Shown here piece after piece: positions 11,801 through 19,832 of a DNA stretch of 64,000 nt (positions are counted from its first letter, which is position 1; every line of letters begins with the position of its first letter). The stretch is from contig NC_063448.1 in assembly GCF_020379485.1 (NCBI RefSeq), forward strand, positions 18,437,726 through 18,501,725, in the 5' to 3' direction. The DNA comes from Brassica napus. Its lineage: Eukaryota; Streptophyta; Magnoliopsida; Brassicales; Brassicaceae. The notes under the pieces were generated by a model. That model was not told the DNA's origin. It did no database searches and worked only from the letters and a program-made list of their open reading frames with translations. A program made the position numbers and the translations under genes.

Positions 11801-14800
11801 TAAGTGCAGCAGAAGATTTAGCTGGAGTTGGCCTTGTAGTCGATTTAACCGACTTTGGAGAGGAAGCCGTCGTTCACGTAGAGGATGAACCAGTGATTGG
11901 AGAGTTTCACCAAGATCCAGATTCAGATTCATCTGGTGATGATGACTCGGAAACAGACTACCATTGAACTTATTTTTTTTTTTTTTTAAGAAATACCGAG
12001 GAAATTCCGAGGAACACTTGATATAACCTCTTTCCTCGGATAATAGTTATTTGGTTTATCTAGCAAGGCAAAGCTGAATACGAATTAAAAACTACTCAGA
12101 ACACAACCAAATAAAACGAAGAAACCATGTAAAAGAAATACGAACTCATAATTAAGAAACCCAAAAAAAAACTCAGTTCAAAATTAACAGAAAATAAGAC
12201 CATAAAACGTTAGAATAGAAAAGAAAATAAAATAGCCGGTGATAGCTCCTACTCCTCGTCTCCTGCTCCAGATGTTCCTGCATCGTTGGGTCTCTTGGAC
12301 CTCTTTCTTACCCTGTGTGTACCACTCGAACCCGAACCAGAGCTGGATGGAGAGTTGTCCCGATGAACTACATCATCCTTTTGGCAACGACACGGCCTGA
12401 TACGTGAAATGGCAGCCCAGATCTTGTGTAGCATGTCGTTGTTTGTCTTTATGCTCTGATCTCTCCAATGTTGTTGCTGGCGCGAAGTGGCGTTCGGTGG
12501 AAGCTCTTGCAGCTTGTACTGGCTGGAGTCTGATGGGAGTAGCTGATGGGGTTGTGAATCATCTGGAATGGCTTGTGCAGCCTCATCTTCTCCTTCTTCA
12601 TCAACCACGCCCTTGCCTTTGGTCTGATATTTTGGCGTGAAGAAGGATGGCTTGTCTACTAGTGCGGTAGCAGGGGGTAGGAACTCAACTGCAGCCTCTG
12701 AAAGTAGAGAAGTCAGACCGATCTGAGGCAGGTGGCAGTAGAGTGTTTTCTTCGCTCGGTCCTGGAATACGTAGACGTAAGGACCATCCCGATGGATCCT
12801 CGAGTGGGGACCAGCTATGAACTCCTTACTTACTAGAGAAATGACATCCAGGTAGTTCCAAGCAATGTTGTTCGATCTGTCCAGTGCTACCTGCTGGTTC
12901 TTGCAGTCTACACCCACATGTCTAAGGATCCGAGTAATCACTGCACCAAATCCACATGCATTGCTCTTGGAATTGGTTACTTTCCCCTTGTATCCTGCTA
13001 AGTTTGCGGCCAGCACCGCTCCCATGTTGAAGGCAGTAGCAGGTGGGAATGTAGAGTTTCCAAATGCCGGTAGCAAATGCCTCACACCTTGGTACAGGAG
13101 GCACAACTCCCATTGCGTGACTGATGCGGCTGTGGTTGTCCCGTATAGCAATGAGCCAATGAGGCGTGTGGCATATCTCAGTACTGGGCTCCGGATAAGT
13201 GACTCCTTTGCCTGAGAAGATCTATAAACCCCTGTGCCAATCGTTTCCCAGAAGTTCAACAGCTCTGAAGTCCAATAAAGACCAGATGTCCTCTCCCCTG
13301 CACTCAATCCAAATAGTCCGCAGAGGTCTGTGAAAGATACCTCATAGTATACTTTCTGCACTACGAATGCCAGAAAACCTTCCTGATGGCTATCATCGGG
13401 ACGGGTGACGTATGCGGATGCTATGAACTGGCGTACCAACTCCGGATAAGTGGGTTCGTTGAGGTTGCATAGTTGGCCTAGACCCATGTTCTGGAACAGT
13501 CCTTCAATGTCTGCTTGGATTCCCAATATTGTCATCGTCTCAGGACATGCTAGTTGTGTAGCCGGAACGGCTACCTTCTTCATGTTGTTGTAGTGGGTGG
13601 TATCAGACTTATCCCACTTCTTTGGCCTTTGCTTCTCCAGCTGAGACGAACCCTCTTCTTGTGTGTTCTTCTTTGCTGACATTTTCGTGCGCTTCATTCT
13701 CTACAAAATAGAATCATTGCTCTCAACATGGTTATAATCAATTAAGAACTCAAAGCAACATGAAAATGAAAAGCGAAATCGAGTTGTGATAAAAAAAAAA
13801 CAAATTGAAAAAAATTCTCAATCCCTAAATCATCTCAAATCCTGTTCCAAACTCGTTGATCACAGACAATTGTGTTCTATTCCATGTTTTAACATCTGTT
13901 TCATGCATATTTGATCAAGGAATCAACACGGAAATAAGAAATTCACAAAACCCAAAAAATTGCTCAAGAACACGATTTCAGAATGTGGAGATTCGCGGAG
14001 TATACCTGTCTTAGGGTGAAGACGAGTGTAGGAATCAGGTAGAGCTCGAAAAATCAAGTGGAATGGAGCCCAAAATTGTTCAAATCGGATGATTATAGAG
14101 AGAGAAAGGGGGGCGAATTATAGGGAAAATCGGAGGGGATGAGAGTTCTAAGGTTTAGATCCAGAAAAGGTCGGGTTTTGCCTTATAATTCTGTTTTCCG
14201 AACACGCATCGATCGATGCGTTTTTGTTCTATAACGCATCGATCGATGCGTTTTTAAAAAAACATACCAGATTTTCCGAGGACATTCCGAGGAACAATTG
14301 AGATTCTCGATCGATCGATGGGATACTCTCATCGATCGATCACAATCTTACGGCCCGGTCCATCTTTGTAATCGATCGATTTGTTTTTGTTCAGAAACGC
14401 ATCGATCGATGCGTTTTTAAAAAAACATACAAGATTTTCCGAGGACATTCCGAGGAACAATTGAGATTCTCGATCGATCGATGGGATACTCTCATCGATC
14501 GATCACAATCTTACGGCCCGGTCCATCTTTGTAATCGATCGATTTGTTTTTGTTCAGAAACGCATCGATCGATGCGTTTTTAAAAAAACATACAAGATTT
14601 TCCGAGGACATTCCGAGGAACAATTGAGATTCTCGATCGATCGATGGGATACTCTCATCGATCGATCACAATCTTACGGCCCGGTCCATCTTAGTAATCG
14701 ATCGATTCGTTTTTGTTCAAAAACGCATCGATCGATGCGTTTATTTAAAAAAAATTACGTTTTGAAACCCCAAACACTAGTTCCTCGGAATTTCCTCGGA

Positions 14801-17800
14801 ATATTCCGAGGAAATTCCGAGGAAGAAGAGGGTTTCCTCGGAGTTCCCTCGGAATAATCCAAGGAAATTCCGAGGAAATAGGGTTTTTAAACCGAAAACA
14901 ACGTTTTGCCGTTTGAATAACACCTATATAACCCTTATTAAGTGTCTTACGTTCATTATGAAGTCAAAAATTTGTTCCTTACCGTATAATTAACACTTTT
15001 CCGATTGTATGAACGAAATCTCGCAACATAAGACAAACACTTATACCTTTTAATGAACGGTAAAGGGAATACTTTCAATTAGTTTTGAAATTTTTATTTC
15101 ATGGTTTATGTTCATCTATACAAAGAATCCTCAATGGTATGCATTACAATTGTATAAGAAATGAAATACGGCAAAAAAAATTGATGTTTTGAAACCCCAA
15201 ACACTAGTTCCTCGGTATTTCCTCGAAATATTTCGAGGAAATTCCGACGGATATTTTACTATCCGTCGGAATTTCCTCGGAATATTTTCATTTTACCGGG
15301 CAAATATTTCGCGAAAATTGAAATTATAATTCCGACGGAATTCCGACGGATAATGTCCGTCGGACCCTAGGTTTTATAACCACAAGCCCGTTCTTCTTCC
15401 CCATTTCCCTCTTCTTCCTCTGCGCAAATCCTCTCTTCTCTCCGGCGATTTTCCCCTGAAATCCGACGATATCTCCGGCGATCTCCCTCTTCTCTTACAC
15501 AAATCATGTAAGGACCCTATCCCACTCTCTTAGGTTCTATTTGTTAGGTTTTTGTGTGGTTTTGATAGATTTTTTTTTGGGTGATTGGTTAGGATTGTGA
15601 TTTGGTTGTATAATAGGTTTAGAATTGTGATTTGGTTGAATGATTTGTTTTGTTGAATTGATTTAGAATTTTTTTATAATTTTTTTTTTGTATTTATAAA
15701 ATCGATTTTTGTATATAAAATCGATTTTTGTATTTTACAAAACGATTTTTCTATATAAATTCGATTTTTTGGACTTTACAAAAAAATAAATTCTATATAA
15801 ATTCGATTTTTTTTGATTTTACAAAACATTTTAAATATCTATAAAACTTTTTTTGTGATTAAAAACTATTATTTGGGATTTAAAAATATTTTTAATATAT
15901 ATATATTATTAAAACTATTTTTTTGTAATTATTAAACTATTTTTATTTATTACAACTATTTTTTGTTTATTAGAACTATTTTTATATATTTATTAAAAAT
16001 TTTAAATATATATAAATCTATTTTTGTGATTAAATTATTTGGGATTTGGTTTTTTTAAAAAAAAATTAATTTATATATTTCTGTATTTATTAAATATATT
16101 TTTTAAATTTACAGGTCTCATGATGATCAGACCCGGCCTCGACAGCGTCGTGGTCGTGGTGGTACGGGGAGCCAGTCTCGGGATTCCAGCCATTTTCAGG
16201 ATTCCCCTTCGCCCCACAGCTCCAACCATACATCTCCCTCTGCTGCACCCGCTCCTGCTCCTCTCGCTCCCGCTGCTGCATCCGCTCCTGTTCCTCCGGG
16301 TCCTCCGGGAGTGATGCGTGTTGCGGAGTTGGTTCAACAGCCCGGTCGTGACCATCTTCCGTATCTCACTCCGTATCCACATGGACGGGGTCAAACATGG
16401 TAATTAAACATTTTTTTTCTTTAAATTTGGATTCATTATTAACCGTTTGTTCTTTTAATAAGGTTCAACCGATCTGGGAACGGGATCAGCGCATGGATCA
16501 ACCGTATGATGTACTCGGCCCTCGACAGTGGACATCCGACTTTCACTCACTTCCCAACCGACAAGCAGGTTCTGTGGTTTCGTCAGTTTGCGGTAAGTAT
16601 TCTAATTTTTTACTTATATTTTTAATCTTTAATATAAATTTTCTACTAATTGTGTTTTTTTTTCAGCAAGAGTTCAACTGGAATTCCGATGAGACGCTCT
16701 TTATCTATCACCACTTCGTCCATAAAGTAATGGACAACTATGGGAAGCAGATTCACGAGTGGAAGAAGAAGTGGGAAATCAATAAGGTTCGATTTAATTT
16801 ATTAAACCATTTTTTAATTTATTAAACTATTTTTTAATTTATTAAACTTTTTCTTTTTTTTTAATTTATTAAAAGGTCCCAAAGTCGATGAACGACACGG
16901 TCTGGAAGGAGTTGTGTGCGCATTGGGATAAGGAAGAGACGACCGCAGGAGCGACCGTAAAGGGAAGGGCATCTACAAGCATAACTTGGGTGCTCGATCT
17001 ATTGCCACTCTCGGAGATCGCATGGTAAGTTCAACCGCTTTTTCTTCAATTATTTGAGTTTTAGAATTTAAATTTATTGTGCATTTCTTCTAATTTCTAA
17101 TGTTTCTTTAATTTATGTTTTTTTTCAAGGCAGAAGAAAATGATGGCGAGCCGGTTGATGATCTCGCCCTAATGAGGAGGGCGTATACCAACAAGAAGAC
17201 CGGCCAGATTGATGACGGTCTTGTGAGGGACGTGGTCGACCTGGTCCAAACTCAGGTGGTAGACGAAGTGTCTCAGCTTCAAACCGAGGATGACGCTTCG
17301 ACGGCTTCGACCAACTTGTCCCGGTTTCGAATCAACGAAATCGTTGAATCCGTAAGTTCTTTGTTTTTAAAAGTTCAATTCATTTATTTCTTGGTTTAAA
17401 TTTCTAAATTTGGCTTTTTTCTATTCAGTCGGTTCCAAAGAAGAAAGGACGTTTGGTCGGTTTGGGTCGTCGCACCCGGTCGGTTCCCCCTTCTTCTGCA
17501 CCATCGCCCTTTGTTGATCCAGAAGTACTTACGGCCCAGTTGAAGGACAAAGATGATCGTATATCTTTGTTGGAGACCCAGATGGCGGCTCAACAGGCGG
17601 GCTATGAGGCATAGAGGAGGCTGAACCAGCAAATGATGGAGATGATGCAGAGGATGTACCCGAACGAGGTGTTTCCGGACGTGCCAGACCCGTAGTTTTT
17701 TTTTCCACAAACTCGGAATGTTTTATTTTTATTTGTGAAACTTTGAATATTAATTAATATGATTTCAATTTTACTTTTAATTTCATATTTTCGAATTTAA

Positions 17801-18576
17801 ATTTCAGAAATTTTTTTTTTTTTTTAAATTAATATTTTTTACATTCCGAGGAAATTAATTATATTTTTCACTTGATCGATCGATGCGTTTTTGAACAAAA
17901 AAGCATCGATCGATGCGTTTTTTAAAAAACGTTCGGGCTATACCGAGGGACAGGTTCCTCTGTTTATTCCGACGATTTTTTCCGACAAACTAGTGATCCT
18001 CGGAATTTCCTCGGAAATTTATTTCCTCGGAATTCCGTCGGAAAATTCCGAGGGATTTCCGAGGAAAAAAGAAATTCCGAGGAATTATTTCCGACGACGT
18101 GTTTCGTCGGTATGTCGTCGGAATAACGATATTCCGACGAAATTCCGACGATTTTTTCCCTCAGAATCCTTGATGTTTTCTTGTAGTGCTAGTTCTATAG
18201 GATTGACCAAAAGTGAAGTGAAGTCTGCATTGGAAAATAAGAAAGTGCATCTAGTATTACCAGAGGAGAAGTCAAAGGGAATGATCTTGATCTTGATTTG
18301 GGGAAATTCTTGTCTGAAATCATCGGAGACAGAAGCTAGCTTCGAAGGGTTTCTGCTGACTAGGATGAGGTTAAGGCCATGTTTTGCCAGCTCGTGAGCA
18401 AAGGCTCGTCCGATCCCATCTGTGGCTCCAGTGACCATAGCCCACGAGCCATAACTCTTGAGTCGCCTGGGGTCAGTGAGGAGGAATCTCGTGATGAACC
18501 ATTTCAGGAGAGGATAGAGTAATCTAAGCAGAGAGAGAAAACCTATGAAGGTTACGACATGGAGATATGATGCCAT
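5847..18576 (-). CDS. Very-long-chain 3-oxoacyl-CoA reductase-like (KCR2-like), with a giant intron 1
   Basis: Short-chain dehydrogenase of the ketoacyl-CoA reductase type, which carries out the first reduction of the fatty-acid elongase cycle at the ER. Four exons give one frame: 18576-18261, 7442-7157, 6269-6200 and 6086-5847 (912 nt, 303 residues), all with GT-AG borders. Seen: an N-terminal hydrophobic anchor, cofactor motif [12 protein letters not shown], the catalytic Ser in NISSG, the YxxxK-type motif YAATK, and a C-terminal part starting VPLYVATRM. The start at 18576 (MASYLHVV) is chosen by homology; an in-frame Met exists upstream at 18672. Intron 1 (18260-7443, 10,818 bp) contains a complete CACTA transposon. 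It resembles Arabidopsis KCR2 (At1g24470) more than KCR1. Whether it is enzymatically active is unknown; from memory, Arabidopsis KCR2 did not replace the yeast enzyme. Confidence 0.88.
7904..7906. repeat. Left target-site duplication (CTA) of the CACTA element
   Basis: CTA immediately precedes the element's CACTA terminus and is repeated at 18189-18191. Three-base duplications are the rule for En/Spm-CACTA insertions, so this fixes both borders. Confidence 0.9.
7920..8250. repeat. Left subterminal repeat region of the CACTA element
   Basis: A dense array of short direct and inverted copies of TTCCGAGGAA, TTCCTCGGAA and TTCCGACGGA. In well-studied CACTA elements such arrays bind the TNPA protein. 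Similar sequence recurs inside the element (14770-14875, 15205-15360) and at the right end (17940-18160). The frames across it are repeat artefacts, not genes. Confidence 0.85.
8259..8266 (+). promoter_or_regulatory. TATA box of the CACTA TNP2 gene
   Basis: TATAAATA lies about 85 bases before the TNP2 start at 8352 and is followed by a pyrimidine-rich leader (CTCTTCCTCTTCTTTC). The spacing fits transcription start about 30 bases downstream and a leader of roughly 55 bases. Confidence 0.65.
8352..11967 (+). pseudogene. CACTA transposase TNP2-type (TNPD-like), one frameshift
   Basis: Four exons: 8352-10925, 11009-11108, 11202-11591 and 11665-11967, GT-AG borders. Exon 1 begins with the transposase-associated zinc-binding domain ([20 protein letters not shown]), then the tnp2 transposase core ([56 protein letters not shown]), then a DUF4218-like domain. 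Exons 2-4 carry a DUF4216-like domain and an acidic tail. The frame breaks at about 10505-10515 (NLEKIFP then shifted to [12 protein letters not shown]), consistent with loss of two bases or gain of one. Otherwise about 1,120 codons are clean, so inactivation is probably recent. It would encode the strand-cutting nuclear protein. Confidence 0.9.
12249..13697 (-). CDS. Athila ORF1-like protein encoded antisense inside the CACTA element
   Basis: Uninterrupted 482-codon frame. The middle (about residues 60-330) resembles the Arabidopsis retrotransposon ORF-1 / Athila ORF1 family: [44 protein letters not shown]. The C-terminal third is low complexity, Ser/Gly-rich with a basic patch RVRKRSKRP, a possible nuclear signal. 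An intron could lie in the 5' leader (14005-13701, GT...AG) with the coding start just after it at 13697. No LTR, primer site or pol accompanies it, so it looks like a captured or co-opted gene, not a nested retrotransposon. It is the only intact gene in the CACTA. Its function is unknown. Confidence 0.72.
   Translation of the reverse strand: MKRTKMSAKKNTQEEGSSQLEKQRPKKWDKSDTTHYNNMKKVAVPATQLACPETMTILGIQADIEGLFQNMGLGQLCNLNEPTYPELVRQFIASAYVTRPDDSHQEGFLAFVVQKVYYEVSFTDLCGLFGLSAGERTSGLYWTSELLNFWETIGTGVYRSSQAKESLIRSPVLRYATRLIGSLLYGTTTAASVTQWELCLLYQGVRHLLPAFGNSTFPPATAFNMGAVLAANLAGYKGKVTNSKSNACGFGAVITRILRHVGVDCKNQQVALDRSNNIAWNYLDVISLVSKEFIAGPHSRIHRDGPYVYVFQDRAKKTLYCHLPQIGLTSLLSEAAVEFLPPATALVDKPSFFTPKYQTKGKGVVDEEGEDEAAQAIPDDSQPHQLLPSDSSQYKLQELPPNATSRQQQHWRDQSIKTNNDMLHKIWAAISRIRPCRCQKDDVVHRDNSPSSSGSGSSGTHRVRKRSKRPNDAGTSGAGDEE
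14235..14760. repeat. 163-bp tandem repeat with ATCGATCGAT palindromes
   Basis: Three nearly identical units start at 14235, 14398 and 14561 (period 163), followed by a partial unit from 14724. Each unit contains CGCATCGATCGATGCG, one CCGAGGACATTCCGAGGAA pair, and three further ATCGATCGAT cores. Related ATCGATCGATGCG copies lie just before the array (about 14206) and near the right end of the CACTA (about 17876-17920). The array lies in the interval between the antisense gene and the TNPA-type gene. Confidence 0.92.
14761..15505. other. CACTA internal spacer with subterminal-type repeats and TNPA leader
   Basis: No gene. Clusters of TTCCTCGGAA / TTCCGAGGAA at 14780-14875 and CCGTCGGAATTTCC at 15205-15365 repeat the motif of the element ends. 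The last 140 bases are CT-rich (CTTCTTCCCC, CTCTTCTTCC), which suits the 5' leader of the following gene; TTTTATAACC at about 15371 may serve as its TATA box. Confidence 0.6.
15506..17695 (+). pseudogene. CACTA TNPA-type / plant Transposase_24 gene, frameshift and stop
   Basis: Seven exons are readable: ..15507, 16115-16399, 16463-16592, 16667-16786, 16876-17024, 17130-17351 and 17429-17695. The start codon is split by the first intron: AT ends at 15507 and G begins at 16115, giving Met-Ser-His-Asp-Asp. The product starts Arg/Gly- and Pro/Ala-rich, then carries the En/Spm plant transposase domain ([58 protein letters not shown]), and ends with a coiled segment. Lesions: a frameshift at about 16945-16955, after which the old frame resumes as [13 protein letters not shown], and a TAG at 17612-17614, 27 codons before the natural stop. 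Its relatives bind subterminal repeats. Confidence 0.85.
17830..18173. repeat. Right subterminal repeat region of the CACTA element
   Basis: Contains two ATCGATCGATGCG palindromes (about 17876-17920) followed by dense TTCCTCGGAA / CCGACGA motifs up to the TIR. It mirrors the left end in motif content though not in exact order, as usual for CACTA ends. Confidence 0.85.
18189..18191. repeat. Right target-site duplication (CTA) of the CACTA element
   Basis: CTA follows the TAGTG terminus and duplicates 7904-7906. Confidence 0.9.
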
Positions 18577-19832
18577 AATCTTTGCATGCTCTTCTTTCTG
18601 TTTCTTTTCTATTTTTTCTGTTCTGTTTTTTTTTTTGTTTGCTGATTTTGTGTGGTCATGAGATTTGGGCATGGAGCTAACTCACTTTGTATGTAGGAAA
18701 ATTAGAGTTGTGAAGATAGGTATATTTATTTCTTAATTTTCTTTCCTCAATCTTAATTACTTTACACAAAAATGGATTGTAATTACACAAGTTGTGGCTT
18801 ATAGTAATATACCAAGTCAGTGTCATCATGTACTATTTAGGATAATCTTTTTGTTAGTATAAAAAAAGGAAATGAAACAATGAAAGAAAGTACTCAAAAT
18901 TCAAGTACACAACTGAAAGTATATGATAGTATTGTGAAATTGGTAGATAGGGGTTTCACCCAAAAAGGACTCTGCATTCAATTTGTGGACAGTGCCTCAT
19001 GTTAACTTCAATGAACTGGTTCCATGGCAGATTTAGACATTAATCATGTTATTATAGTGTTCAACTAATTTTTCTCAGTCTGTCCAAGCTAATTCGTCCA
19101 ATTATTTCTCGGTTTTGGTTAGAGACAAACCATAAATACGTCAATTTCCAAACCTAAATTTTTGGGAATAGTGAAAATAATTAATGAGTAGGTAAGCCTA
19201 GAAGTCTCCGTTTCTTCTCCCCCCCGGGTAAATGTTACTCGGTTGTTTTAATATACACACGAATTAAGAAAACATAAGATTTTGTATATTTTAACCAAAT
19301 ACCTATACACCTAAGTAATTTTCAACCAATAAAAAATAAAATGAAAAATTTTATTAATAAATTTTACATTGAAACTCAAAAATCGCAACACAACAACTAT
19401 CAAAAATAAATTGTTGGTGGTTTTAGTAGATAGATCATAGGCATATCAGTTGTTCAAAAAAAAAGATCACATGCCTATCATAAAAAAAAAATTACAGTCA
19501 TTCAAAACTTAGTCGTTGTAGATGTAAAACTTTTCTATTAAGTCATGGGACAACAAATGTCCGAGACAAACAACCACCTGTAATAACGTACCGAGTCCTA
19601 ATCCAAACATTCTAGGACTATGAAACTAAAGAACTAGAAGAAAAAGCTCGCCGGTAATCGAGACATTATTCAAGGATATATACACAATACGACACCTATC
19701 ATTCTCTCGTCTTACGGGTCGACAAAGAATGGGAAAGAATAGGGGAAAGAGAGGGAGAAAGGGCAATTTGTGTGTGTTCTGTTGTATGTAGTTTCATGCG
19801 AGAGGCCTAAGAGATATCAATCACCTGTCTTG
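18577..19832. other. KCR2 promoter side and TNO1 3' flank
   Basis: No gene recognised. An AT-rich stretch upstream of KCR2 (read on the minus strand) has a weak TATA-like AAATAAATATACC at about 18717-18730, some 140 bases before the start at 18576. The remainder, toward 19832, is the 3' untranslated and intergenic region of TNO1. Confidence 0.5.

Larger units (their letters stand above)
7907..18188 (+). mobile_element. CACTA (En/Spm) DNA transposon, 10,282 bp
   Basis: The ends are CACTACAAGAAAACA (7907-7921) and its exact reverse complement TGTTTTCTTGTAGTG (18174-18188), with partial similarity for about 15 more bases. A CTA duplication flanks it. Both subterminal regions carry many copies of CCGAGGAA / TTCCTCGG and CCGACGG / CCGTCGG. 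The element holds three genes: TNP2-type transposase (+), an antisense ORF1-like gene, and a TNPA-type gene (+). Both transposition genes have lesions, so it would need help in trans. It lies wholly inside KCR2 intron 1, opposite to the host gene. Confidence 0.96.

Noticed and set aside
12249..13697. A nested Athila retrotransposon inside the CACTA element
   Set aside because: Only the ORF1-like frame is present. No LTR pair, primer-binding site, polypurine tract or target duplication could be found around it.
18577..18672. An upstream Met (18672) extending KCR2 by 32 residues (MPKSHDHTKSANKKK...)
   Set aside because: The extension is low-complexity and Lys-rich and lacks similarity to the family. 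The start at 18576 just before the hydrophobic anchor fits better, though the longer form cannot be excluded.
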